NCBI GenBank assembly: GCA_037179515.1
Contig: JAXCGZ010000118.1
Location: 1 to 64,000 of the forward strand
Direction: 5' to 3'
Source: Halocaridina rubra
Lineage: Eukaryota > Arthropoda > Malacostraca > Decapoda > Atyidae
Length of the DNA: 64,000 nucleotides
Below the pieces are notes generated by a model. It saw only the letters and a program-made list of their open reading frames with translations, was not told the DNA's origin and made no database searches. Below, piece by piece: positions 44,557-64,000 of the stretch (the stretch's first letter is position 1; the number at the start of each line of letters is the position of its first letter). The translations under genes were made by a program, and so were the position numbers.

Positions 44557-47500
44557 GTAAGTGGATAGTCTTCTTTTGAATTTTAAACAAAGTAGGACAG
44601 CAGACTTGGGATTCATAATGAATATGATATGTCCTAATTAATGTAATATATTTTTATTAGTTATAGAGGATATATTTATTCGAATATAATTAAGAAATAT
44701 ATTAATTACTTAGTTACTAAAGATGAGTTTATTGTGATATGAATCATATGCATTATTTTTATTTTTTATCACAAAATCATTGGTAGGTTCGTCAGATAAT
44801 AATTATATGCAGAGCCATTTTAAGTTTCAGATGTTTTGCTTACACTATATAAAGTTGGTAAAATTTCAATATATTGAATAATATTTAGACTTGTAAAGGA
44901 ATATACTTTTCTGTCATTAAAGTGCTGATTTCCCATTAAAATAGTTCTTTTATGTGCACTGTCAGAATTCTGATTTATAATTGCAGACGTATTACATTCT
45001 TGGATTTCTACCCGTAAGTGCCTTATAATGCCATATTGAAATGTGGTCATACTCATGTTCTTACCATCACACCCTGTCATAGGCATTTATGTTACCAAGG
45101 TATATTCCCTGGTGAAAACTTTATTTCTTTACTAAAAGTTTATGAAATTATAATTGTGAAACTCCTCTTTACCTTGTATTCCAGGTAGCACATTGCTATC
45201 CAGAACAGTTAAATGAGTTTCCGCAAGAACTAATGACTCTTCTAAAACGTCATGCGTCTGTTTTGCACCCCGAGATGCGCATGTCATTGGTGAAAGCACT
45301 GGTTCTTTTGCGCAACAAGAATTTACTCTCCCCAACAGATTTGCACATTCTTTTCTTTCAGCTCTTAAGATGCCAGGTAACTTGCATAATACTTCTAGTT
45401 CCACGCTTCTATTCAATGTATTTCTTTGTTTAAGCACTGTGAATAGAAATTCAAGGCAGATGAAATTACCAGCCTTTATTCTCCCGTTTATATTCCTCCT
45501 ACTATTTTCTCCATCTATGAATTGACTTCTTTCATTCTCTTACTTTGAATTCTTGTTGTCAAGGTTGTTCATGACATAGTTACTAAGTATCTTTTCAGTG
45601 GAAGTACCAATTTTACACTCAGATGAGTGAACAGTTTTCTTAGGGTCGGTCTTGTATCTAAATTCCACATCATCCTCGCTATTCATATTATAGATATGAA
45701 CCTATACTATTTAGTAGGAGTATTTCTTCATTTTTAAAATTTGAGGCACATATCTCTCTATATACAAGAGCCATAATCCACCTAATAAGAGGGATGACTG
45801 AGTCAAAACAAAATCCCTGACTCTTTAAGGGAGGCAAAAGAGAGGAGGGGATTCCCCGTCCCCTCGCTTTGCACTATTTAGTTGACTTTTATGACACAAG
45901 GACACAAGTTGTTGATATTCTTGCCCCCTTACCTCAGGGGTACTGAGGCACATGGTAATTAGTATTTTCATGAATTCTTTTTCCTTATTGGTGATATTGG
46001 ACACTTGACTTATTTCAGCTACAGCTGTCAACTGCTGAGCGCTAAATGTAATTACGCATGCAGGAAGGGAGGGATTTTTTATTTTCACTTAACACTGCAT
46101 CTCTGTAAAATGGTAAAATGCATAAAAAGATTATGTTTGCAGGAGGGTAGACTTTTCCCCCATTAATTTTAGCATGTAGATGACTTTAAAGGGAAATGTT
46201 GATGAAAATACTTTTATATATGTGGATACACTTTTCAGTAAATTGCTGGACTATACTTGGTAATTCATTTAATATAAACGTTTTTACTGCAAGCTATTAG
46301 GAAGTATGAACTTACAGACCATTATTTTTGTCCAAAACTAGCATTTTTATACATAAGTTGAGTGGTGGACATTGTTACTATCGGATAATTTAATTGAATT
46401 TAGAGTAATAGTCTATACAATGGTGATAACTGTACTTAAATTTGAGGCTGCATTCTGATATTGAATAGTAAGAAATCTCCAGCCAGAACCCTAATAATAT
46501 GGCCTTGAAATGTGCATAGTTTTGGAGTAAATGGGATAGATATCTTAGCATTGAGTGAATGATAGTTGAAAGGGAAATGTGAGACATAGTTTGGGATTGG
46601 GGTAGAGAGGGTGTCTGACACAGAGAGAGGGTGAAAGTTGTGGTTCAAATGATGAGACAAAAGCTTGTGTATAGTTATTCTTCATTTCCCTTTTGGTTTC
46701 CCTTCTCTCAGGCAGAACATCCTCTAAGATATACTCCAACAACAACAAACAGTTGTCACTTTTTCCAAATAGTAGCTGATACTCAACTTTACCAGTATCA
46801 GAAACACTTATCTTTGTATAATAAATCAAGTACTGATGGTTCATCTCCTCCCCTAGCCCATGTTCGTGCAAAATGTTTCTTTGCACATAAACTAAGAATC
46901 TTGCCTTGAATCCTCCTCACATGTGGGTCTAGGCTATTCCAATTTATTTCTCCTTGATTATATTTCCTTGTATTTAATATTTTATGTTTTCTCTCATGTG
47001 GATCGTTTACAGCTGAGTTTATCTCTTCTAGTCTAACCATATTGCTTTTGTCATGCACCTCTAGTCCTTGTTGATTGCTTGGTAGGTTATATAACATAGC
47101 TATTATAACGTTTTGCAGACCCAAGTTTACGCAAGTATCAATAAACTACTTGAAATAATTTTGTTTAGCAATATTTACTTCAGTGACCAATCACTCTTTA
47201 TATTGAGACTACAATAAACCTTTCCTGAAATACTGTACTTAGTAAGCTGATCCCCCGGTACTCAAAGCAATTGCCTTTGGGCAGTTGAACCATACATACT
47301 CTATGACAGTCCACTGGTGCTTTACCCATAAGAAAAAATTATACAGCAAACATCAAATTTACCACCACTTCTCTGCCTTTCAATAAAACTACAGCAGCTG
47401 TTTCGTCTGTATTAGTTGAGTATCCCAATTTTTTATTCATTAGAGCTCTGATCCCCTATCTGTACTTCCTCACATGTATTCCTTTTCCTCCCTCACTATT

Positions 47501-49996
47501 CTTACCCTGTAATCCGCTGTCCAGAATAACAAGAACTTTCTCTTTTAAAATATTTGACAGGTGTTGTACCCATCTCTCATCTACCATTTTTCTTTTTCTC
47601 ATCAGTTCTGCATATCATTTATTACTTCTTCTTTCATTTTATACTATCTTGAATGTTATTTTCATATGATGTTTTTCTTTCCCTGACCAATCCACTAATA
47701 TCTTCATTTTACTACTCTCTTTATCCTAATCTTCTTACTTGATATGCCTTTTAATGAGTTCTTAGGAGCTCATCTTGCCATTTCCCACCTCTTTAAAGTC
47801 TCTTTTCTAACTCATGCTTTGACTTCTTTTGTTAAGAAACATATTTTCATTATCTATCTTCTTTTTCCTGCCATCCCTCCTAATTTTAGATTTGCCTACA
47901 TCGGAAAATGTCTAACACACCACCCGCTACATGTGACATATTTACATCCAGTCATGGTGTTGTCCCATGTAGAAGCCTTTTTATTATTTCAATACCTTAG
48001 TTTTATTTCATCTATTATTCTCATTAATTTTAAATCTTAGGGCTAGACTACGAATTTTCGCCATGAGTAATAATTTTTCTATCTGCACAGTTACATGAAC
48101 TATCTGTTCTACACTAATAATCTTGATATTGCCTCATTATTCATATCCTTCACCCTCACGTAGTTTCTATAAAATTTATCACTAACCTAATCCTAATTTC
48201 TCAGATATCATAACTGATATGTGTAGTGAATTTCCTGTTTTGATTTTTTCTTTAAATTCCAGGACAAAGCTCTCCGGAAATTTCTTCAGCAGCACATTGT
48301 AACGGACATCAAAAACCTCAATGCCAAATCTAAAAATATGAAACTCAACAAGGAACTCCAGAACTTTATGTATGAAATGTTGAAAGCGAAATACGCTGTA
48401 GCAGCCAAAACTGCGTTGAACGTCATGATGGATTTGTACCGTAAAAGGATCTGGAATGATGCCAAGACTGTAAACATTATTACAACAGCATGTTTCCATA
48501 AAGTAACAAAGATCATGGTTACTGCCCTAAAGTTTTTTATTGGAAAAGATGAGGAAGAAGAAGGGAATAATAGTGAGTCTGATAGTGAGAGTGAAGGTGA
48601 ACAAGTTGCACTCAGAGCAGCTGTAATGGCATACAGAGTCAACAAGAAGACTAAGAAAAGAAAGCAGAAGCGATTAGATAAAGCTAAAGCATTTGTCAAA
48701 AAATCTAAAAAGGAAAAGACAACCAAAGTAAACATGGATTTTTCTGCTATACACCTCATTCATGATCCACAAGATATGGCTGAGAGGCTCTACAAAAGAT
48801 TGGAGAAGATGAATGAAAGATTTGAAGTGAAATTAATGATGATGAACCTCATTTCTCGCTTAATTGGCATTCACAAACTCTACATTCCCAATTTTTATGC
48901 GATGCTTCAGCGTTACTTGAACCCTAATCAGCGAGAGGTTACCAAAATAATGGTGTTTGGAGCTCAAGCTGCTCACGAGGAAGTTCCTCCGGATGATGTT
49001 GAACCTCTCGTTCGTACTCTGGCCAACAACTTTGTGACAGAACGATATTCAAATGAAGTCATGGCAATGGGTTTGAATGCCATCAGGGAACTCAGTGTTA
49101 GAAATCCATATGGAATGTCTGAAGATTTGTTACAAGACTTGGCACAGTACAAAAGTCACAAGGATAAAGGTGTGGCTATGGCAGCTCGATCACTGATTGT
49201 CCTCTACCGCGATAAAAATCCATTGCTCTTGGCAAGGAAAGATCGGGGAGCCAAAACAGAGTTGAAAGCAGAAGATAAAGAGCAAGCATTTGGTGAAAAT
49301 AAAGCCAGAAGTTTTATCCCTGGTGCCGAAATCTTAGCTTTTAAAACTGAAGATGATGAGAGTGAATCTGGTACTAGTGACAGTGACGATGGTGAATGGG
49401 TGGATGTAGAGCACCCGGATTATGTGGCATGTGATGATTCAGATGAAGTTGGTAGCAAAGGAAATATTGAAATTGAAGATGAAGGGAAAGTACTATCCAC
49501 AAAACAAGCTGTTAAAGAAGTAATGAAACTGACCCCACAAGAGAGAGCAGAAAAGGCCGAGGATATTGTCTGCACGCGTTTCCTTACAGATAAAGATTTT
49601 GCCAAAATTGCTGCTGTTCAAGCAGCAAAGTATGTGGAAAAATTCAGTCTTAGCAAGAAAACTAAAAATATGAAACGTAAATTGGAAGCAATTGAAGAAA
49701 AAACAGAGGCAGGGGAGCTTGTCTCTCTCAAGAACATTGAAATGATCTACAAAAAACGAAAACACGACAGAGAGGCCCGACTGCAAACGGTAATGGCTGG
49801 ACGAGAGGGAAGAGAAAAGTTTGGTCAGAGGAAAGGTAAACTAAATCCAAATGCCTCTACAACTAATAAACAGAAAAACAAAGGAAAGAATTTCATGATG
49901 ATGAAACACAAAGTTAAAGGGAAACAGAAACAATCCTTCAGAGATAAACAGATGAAATTAAGAAAAGCTCTTCTTAAACAACAAAAATACAAGTAA
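44356..49996 (+). CDS. SDAD1: SDA1 homolog, 60S ribosome biogenesis factor
   Basis: Three exons, 44356-44556, 45185-45376 and 48263-49996, joined in phase 0, give 708 residues; the human protein is 687. SDA1 is a nucleolar factor needed for maturation and nuclear export of pre-60S particles. Conserved N-terminal block LPQLQNLIKRDAASYADEF (about 14-32) leads into the NUC130/3NT region. Next is HCYPEQLNEFPQEL with KALVLLRNKNLLSP in exon 2, then IWNDAKTVNIITTACF and FSAIHLIHDPQDMAERLYKR in exon 3. An acidic Glu/Ser stretch starts near residue 227 and a second acidic stretch ends DGEWVDVEHPD. The Lys-rich C-terminus contains TNKQKNKGKNFMMM and FRDKQMKLRKALL, the usual end of the family. Nuclear localisation is expected from the basic clusters. 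Intron 2 (2.9 kb) holds antisense LINE remains. Splice sites are GTAAGT/CCAG and GTAACT/CCAG. Confidence 0.96.
44557..45184. other. SDA1 intron 1
   Basis: 628 bp, AT-rich, GT-AG. No embedded feature. Confidence 0.85.
45185..45376 (+). CDS. SDAD1: SDA1 exon 2
   Basis: 64 codons from VAHCYPEQLN to FFQLLRCQ, between ATTCCAG and GTAACT, phase 0. Confidence 0.93.
45377..46545. other. SDA1 intron 2, first part
   Basis: Non-coding. 45843-45870 (GAGGGGATTCCCCGTCCCCT) closely matches the G/C-rich leader of the intron LINE at 22525-22550, so a piece of LINE 5' leader in minus orientation is plausible here. Confidence 0.4.
46545..47130 (-). mobile_element. CR1-like LINE endonuclease fragment
   Basis: Minus-strand order: NMVRLEEINSAVND, RKYNQGEINWNSLDPHV, ILSLCAKKHFARTWARGGDE with PSVLDLL, then after a frameshift LFGKSDNCLLLLEYIL. 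This is the end of an APE-type endonuclease domain as in CR1-like elements. Truncated on both sides. Confidence 0.7.
47200..48110 (-). mobile_element. LINE fragment (linker and start of RT), decayed
   Basis: Near 47230-47320 the minus strand reads GKAPVDCHRVCMVQLPKGN, then EYRGISLLST, matching the start of the RT domain of RTE-like LINEs. The stretch up to 48110 has Lys-rich linker-like frames with many stops. The outer limits are approximate. Confidence 0.55.
48263..49996 (+). CDS. SDAD1: SDA1 exon 3
   Basis: 577 codons and the TAA stop in one exon, from DKALRKFLQQHIVTDIKNLN to LRKALLKQQKYK. Acceptor TTTAAATTCCAG at 48261-48262. 83 bp of this exon (48665-48747) recur exactly at 50257-50339. 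Confidence 0.95.
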   Translation, partial: DKALRKFLQQHIVTDIKNLNAKSKNMKLNKELQNFMYEMLKAKYAVAAKTALNVMMDLYRKRIWNDAKTVNIITTACFHKVTKIMVTALKFFIGKDEEEEGNNSESDSESEGEQVALRAAVMAYRVNKKTKKRKQKRLDKAKAFVKKSKKEKTTKVNMDFSAIHLIHDPQDMAERLYKRLEKMNERFEVKLMMMNLISRLIGIHKLYIPNFYAMLQRYLNPNQREVTKIMVFGAQAAHEEVPPDDVEPLVRTLANNFVTERYSNEVMAMGLNAIRELSVRNPYGMSEDLLQDLAQYKSHKDKGVAMAARSLIVLYRDKNPLLLARKDRGAKTELKAEDKEQAFGENKARSFIPGAEILAFKTEDDESESGTSDSDDGEWVDVEHPDYVACDDSDEVGSKGNIEIEDEGKVLSTKQAVKEVMKLTPQERAEKAEDIVCTRFLTDKDFAKIAAVQAAKYVEKFSLSKKTKNMKRKLEAIEEKTEAGELVSLKNIEMIYKKRKHDREARLQTVMAGREGREKFGQRKGKLNPNASTTNKQKNKGKNFMMMKHKVKGKQKQSFRDKQMKLRKALLKQQKYK

Positions 49997-50107
49997 TGAC
50001 TTTATCTTTATTTAAATTGATCTGTATGTACTGTATTATATTTATTGTTACTTTACATTTAATATGATTAAGCCTCTCTACATGTATTAAAATCTAATGG
50101 TGACTAT

Positions 50108-50113
50108 AATAAA
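50108..50113 (+). promoter_or_regulatory. SDA1 polyadenylation signal
   Basis: AATAAA 112 bp after the stop codon, the first canonical signal downstream. Confidence 0.6.
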
Positions 50114-50256
50114 AAGGAATGGCTAGTGCATACTGTATTGTACTTCCTATAATTCAATTCGAATACTGGTGAACGGATCAGTTTGATATTACCAAAGGTT
50201 GCTTTATGTATCATATACACCGTAGAAGGCAACCACTGATAATGCAATACTTCTGA

Positions 50257-50339
50257 CAGAAGCGATTAGATAAAGCTAAAGCATTTGTCAAAAAATCTAA
50301 AAAGGAAAAGACAACCAAAGTAAACATGGATTTTTCTGC
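50257..50339 (+). pseudogene. 83-bp exact copy of an SDA1 exon 3 segment
   Basis: Identical base for base to 48665-48747, in the same orientation, 1592 bp downstream and about 145 bp past the predicted poly(A) signal. It carries neither splice sites nor start, so is non-coding. Flanks differ on both sides. Confidence 0.93.
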
Positions 50340-50564
50340 AACTAAGTTTATCTCACCGACATGAAATCCCCTAAAATATGTCATCCACCTTTTACATATA
50401 ACTTACAATAACGAGGAAACATGTTCTCTTTTTAAAAGCATTAAGCTGCATAATAGGTACAGAAACAAAATAAAATATGCAAAAAATTTTAAACATCATT
50501 AATAAAAGGAAAATTACATAGTACTTGACAAGAACAGTAAAAAACTTATTATTAATAAATGGAA

Positions 50565-50880
50565 TATAGACGCTCCCCTACATATGAACAGCCGAGTTAA
50601 GAATATTCGCAGATACAAACAAAATCCTAACCATTGTCTACCCACGTATTAATGTACGTATTACTGTACTGTAGTATTACATTATTATTACTGTAATAAA
50701 ACTCATTAATACTTTATGTATTATGTAGAAGTTAAGTGTCTTTAGCCTATAAGTACTATACAGTACTGCATATGTATGTACTGTACAGTACTTATTTAAC
50801 CTGAACACAACTTACAAAAAATTCTACTTGCGAACGGACTTCTGGAATCTAACTTGTTTGTAAGTAGGGGAGTGTCTGTA
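50565..50880 (-). mobile_element. MITE with TA duplication (family A, copy 2)
   Basis: Ends TATAGACGCTCCCCTACATA and, inverted, TACAGACACTCCCCTACTTA; TA at both borders. Internal sequence TTCTACTTGCGAACGGACTT is the inverse of that at 5965-5995, showing kinship with copy 1 in opposite orientation. Confidence 0.75.
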
Positions 50881-53300
50881 TTACACAGTACATGACTAGA
50901 AGTGTAAAAGCTGAATGTTAATAAATGGAATTTTACTTAGTATATGACTAGAACTATAAAAGTACATAGTTGTACATTCATGACTTAGCATAGAATGAAT
51001 TAAAAATGAATTGAATAAGAAATGAAAATACAAATTACATAATATGCAGTATAAAATCATGTGACTGCATTATGAATTAATCTATTAAACACATTATAAT
51101 CATCTAGAATTATTGCAGCAGTATATAGCAACTTTAAAAAAATTAAAATTAATAAAGTAATCTTAGAGTAATGACAATAAACGGTGAAAGTAGTTTACTC
51201 ACTGATAAAAATTATGTTTCGTTTCAATTACATGATAAGAATAAGGGGAGAAAGAATAGTTCAGTTATTGATAAGTATCCTCTTCGCAAAATATACATGG
51301 TAAAAGAATAGTTCAGTAATTAAGTTAGAAGCTGAACATACTCTGCAATCCGTAATTCATTCTCTCTTACACTGCATTTTTTTTTTTTAATTGAACAAGG
51401 ATTCTGCTTTCATGGTCCTCTGCATGTTGTAAAAGTTTACTAAATGGGGTAAAGTAAGTTGATGGGAATATCCTCCTTTGTAGCTAACTTTACATGAAGA
51501 GTCAAGGCATACAATGGGGTTCTGGTGGAAAAACTTGACCAGAACCATAGAATTGGTGGATGCCATCCCCAAAACAAGGGGGATTGTGCCTTTTGTCTAT
51601 AGACTGATAGGTAACAATAACTGGGGGAAGAATAGTACAATTAGTGATAAAATTCATCAGAGACTAGAGTAACATTAGTTGATCAAAGCACGGGAAAAAA
51701 GTAGTTTATTGGAATAAACAAATTATAAATACTGTATAGCTGTATACCTCTGATGCCTGTTCCTGGAGAAATATTCCATTAGTAAGGAATGCACAGTATA
51801 TTGTTCGAAAAATATGATTAGCCAGTATACAGTATATATACCTGGTATATATGTTCGTTCATAAAAAAAAAGTGGGGGGGCTGAGAATATATTTCTCGTT
51901 TTTTTTTTTTTTTTTTTTTTTGCCTTAGAAACGCTGGCAGAAGTTGTGGAAGGACAAGGTATAGTGAAGCTCTGTTGCTTTCTGGACTTTATAAAAGATT
52001 TGTGACGTTCAAGTTGTAATATTTGTTAGGGTTCCCCACAACAGTATGATAATCAGTCCTCATCATTAATTCTCCGTGCTTTCTCACAATGACTTAATCG
52101 TAATTAAGTCCTTATATAACAAATGGACTTTAGTGTAAAATATGTAGTCTCTCACCATAATGGCATTATAATCAAGTCCTTAACTTAAAAAATGAGTAAA
52201 CATTTGTGCATCCTTCATATAGATACATCACTATACATTATATTAAATAAGCGTAAAATCATCTGTGTAACATTTCCTGCAAAATACAATTCTAAAGCAA
52301 GTTATAAAAATTTTTTGAAGAACAATAAAGTATTTGTACGTATAACATAGTTCTGCAAAGAAATGGAAGATACAGTAAGTGTAATAAAAGATAAAAAGTG
52401 AATCAAGACAAGAGCTACCTTTTGAATACTTACAGTTATTATGATTATACTTATACAGTACAGACATGTACTTGGCAGTGCAACTGGATGAGAATACAGT
52501 ATAACAATTCATACTTAGCAACTACGATTAGTACTGAATAAGCATAATAGAGTTCAAGGATACAGTATTAGCTATCTCTATCTGTTATACAAAAACTTTT
52601 GAGGTTTTAAACTTAGTAGTGCAAAAGTGTTCTGTTTTATTTCAATTATATAATTTTCCTATGCAATAAAATAAAAAAAATTATAATCTATTATCTGCAG
52701 AGCACTTTAAGCATGTTATCAGTAGTAGTAGTGATATTTAATTCAGTATGCTCCTGAACGATCATATAGCTAAAAAATTCCCATACTCATTATGGTTAAT
52801 TGATAAATTAATGAAGGAACATTTATTTTCATGACAAACTCCCCAACGCAGTTAGAAAAATTACAGTATAAAACATTTCTACTGGTTAAAGGTATAAATA
52901 CTCATATATGCCTCACTCAACTAAGAAAAAACCTCTTGCAGAATATCCACAAATTGCGGTTTTGGGGCATTGATTAAGTCATATGAGCACAATATGAGAA
53001 TCCACATTCACTGAAAAGTGAATCTGTAATCACTCTTATTTAACACTAGTACCAAACTCGCTCAGTTATATAACACAATAAAAGGGAAACAGTCCTTGAT
53101 AATTAAGTCACTATCAAAGTAAAGTTTTTCAAAGTACTGCAGTCCATATCCTTAAAAAACAACATAATAAGTGTGAATATAAATTGTATTGTATAAGTTA
53201 TAAAATGCCTTAAGATATAAGGATTGTGCGTATACTGAGAGATCTAAATTGTCCTCAAATCATAACTTCTTTTTACAAGATTGTTCTACATTATCTTGTA
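50881..53300. other. intergenic sequence between SDA1 and PIGV
   Basis: AT-rich. A T homopolymer lies at 51899-51921. No gene or structured element recognised. Confidence 0.5.
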
Positions 53301-53479
53301 GCGTCCGCGACTCTGAGGCGTCAGGTCGAGGGTTCGCGCCCCGTCACGGTCTGAGGTTCGCAAGGGCATGCACTCAGGGTAAGGATTACATCTGCCAAAA
53401 CAAGTCCTTCGCAAGAAGGCAACCGTCCTAGCCCTTGGTTGAAAAGGGAGTCCGTGACGTAAAACCGGAACCGGAACCG
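53301..53479 (+). mobile_element. tRNA-derived SINE, copy 4, 5'-truncated
   Basis: Begins about 25 bp inside the tRNA-like head, so the A box is lost. The B box GGTTCGCGCC is at 53331-53340. The 3' end carries a short CCGGAA repeat. An exact 18-bp target duplication, gttctacattatcttgta, lies at 53283-53300 and 53480-53497. The intact family head reads GTA just before the truncation point, and the target also ends in GTA: a 3-bp microhomology. Confidence 0.92.
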
Positions 53480-53497
53480 GTTCTACATTATCTTGTA

Positions 53498-54417
53498 ATA
53501 AAAGAATGATGTGTCAATAATGCTATTACTGATTGCCATTTATATTTATGTAAATAAGTAATAGTCAGGTGTAATAAGACAGAGCAATTTCTGACACAAT
53601 ATGATTAATAATATCAGTATCTTTCTACAATAAATATTCAACATATTAATAGGAGTGTTCCAAGGAATAACGCATTTACAGAATGCTCAGGCAAAGTGTA
53701 AATACTGTATAGGATATGGCACAAATTGATGCCCTCCAGCTAATCCCACAAGACACATATTGTTAATCAACTATATCTTCATAATTTTCAGTGATACTAT
53801 GAATGGAATTTAGCAAGAATTCATAGAAGCCAATGTGAATAATGCCCGTTTCTGTCAAATGCTAAAATCTGCAACTCGCCTTCGCCACATACTCTTCCTT
53901 CAAAAAACAGGCATGTCAGCAATTCTGCTTTCTTTGGTATCCTATATCTTATTCATATATTTATTGTTTTTTTCAGTAGTTTGTTATTCCTTGGTTGCAT
54001 TCACATTTTTATTTTAACTTGTCTTGTTCTAATATGAAATGTATCGAGATAGGGGAACCAACGGAAAAGTGTTGCATGAAATAAGTAAATAGTATAACTA
54101 TGATATTATATGGACAGAATATCATAACAACATGCACTGTGAATATTTATAACTTTTACGTATAACAAGATACTTACATGTGTGGAGTAATAACAAAATT
54201 ATATCCTACAGCTTGTAGATTGTACAACAGTCTGTGAAGAACATGCGAAATGTTGCATAATAATTAATTCCATCTCAAAAAATCTCTCAATAAGCATACG
54301 CAAAGTGTGAAGTACGAAACTGCATAACAATATACAGAAAAAGAATTGGAGAATATTTACTTGTGTACAATCTTGTTATATTTAAATCACAGGTAATTGT
54401 ACTTATACTCCCCTATA
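53498..54417. other. PIGV 3' flank
   Basis: AT-rich. AATAAA on the minus strand near 54008-54013, about 400 bp past the PIGV stop, is a possible polyadenylation signal. Nothing else. Confidence 0.4.
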
Positions 54418-63460
<9,043 letters not shown>

Positions 63461-64000
63461 ATTTTTCTTAAATGCAAATAATTTCTAGAAATTTTGACTG
63501 CAACTTAACACCCGCAGAAGGTTGTCAAGGAGCCATACCGAGTATGTGCCGGCTCGTAATAAGAATGGGGCGTGAATATAAAATTTACCGAATTCCAAAT
63601 TATCATACAAATACTTAAGCCATGTTTCTGAAAATATTAATAATATGTAATTTTTTTTCCCAATTTTTACGTCTGATTTCGAAATAAAATTTCCAGGGAA
63701 ATGGTAACTATTCAAATAACAAAAGATTTCATTTAGCAAAATTTCTTTAACACGCGAATTCATAAACAAATCTTCTTCTCTTTGTCATATGATTGGATGT
63801 GAGGTCATTCTCTCTGCCTAATTACCTACAGATACTTCCATTAATAAAGGATTTGCATATCAATTTCAAATGACATTATCTTTTCACAGTTTTTACTCCT
63901 TTTAAAAGGTGTTTAATAAACAGAAACCACTAAACGATGAAAATAAAAACAAAAACATTTTAAGAGTCCCGGAACGCAAGTCAATTTCCAGGTACACCAT
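63461..64000. other. PIGV upstream flank
   Basis: AT-rich. The minus-strand open frame at 63485-63769 has no recognisable content. No TATA box seen. Confidence 0.4.

Overview
The window is animal nuclear DNA, most likely from a decapod crustacean and probably penaeid-like. It is AT-rich, with spliced genes, introns of up to several kilobases, very long (TA)n, (GA)n and (AAT)n arrays, a tRNA-derived SINE family and many decayed non-LTR retrotransposons. The species cannot be named from the sequence. The group is inferred from repeat style and arthropod-like proteins.

Four protein-coding genes can be supported. (1) Minus strand, 25905 down to 4205: a five-exon, 3'-incomplete gene for a Shisa-like type I membrane protein. 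It has a signal peptide, a Cys-rich ectodomain, an acidic Ser-rich exon, a Lys/Glu-rich helical exon, one membrane span and a cytoplasmic Cys run. Intron 1 holds a full-length but broken LINE, and intron 4 holds a SINE and a MITE. (2) Plus strand, 34938-37091: dipeptidyl peptidase 3, with the whole 717-codon CDS in one exon. (3) Plus strand, 44356-49996: SDA1/SDAD1, the 60S ribosome biogenesis factor, in three exons (708 aa). (4) Minus strand, 63460 down to 54418: PIG-V, the second GPI mannosyltransferase, in six exons (about 493 aa). DPP3 and SDA1 are co-oriented, PIGV converges on SDA1, and the Shisa-like gene diverges from DPP3. There is no operon logic: these are independent housekeeping or receptor-type genes.

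Mobile DNA fills the rest. A Tigger/pogo transposase pseudogene lies at 1.4-3.1 kb with a SINE inserted at its terminus. There are four copies of one tRNA-derived SINE (three with clear target-site duplications), two TA-flanked MITEs, two palindromic MITEs with 3-bp duplications, and two further inverted-repeat elements. LINE remnants of an RTE-like and a CR1/jockey-like type cluster at 19-22.5, 29-31.3, 33.2, 39.7-40.4, 42.4-43.3 and 46.5-48.1 kb.

The most notable observations are: an exact 83-bp copy of SDA1 exon 3 placed 260 bp past the gene; a decayed duplicate of exon 4 of the Shisa-like gene plus a local tandem duplication of its splice donor; SINE/Tigger/microsatellite nesting; and an (ATT)n array bounded by 17-bp direct repeats. 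I found no CRISPR, operon, rRNA or functional tRNA, and no system I would call wholly new.
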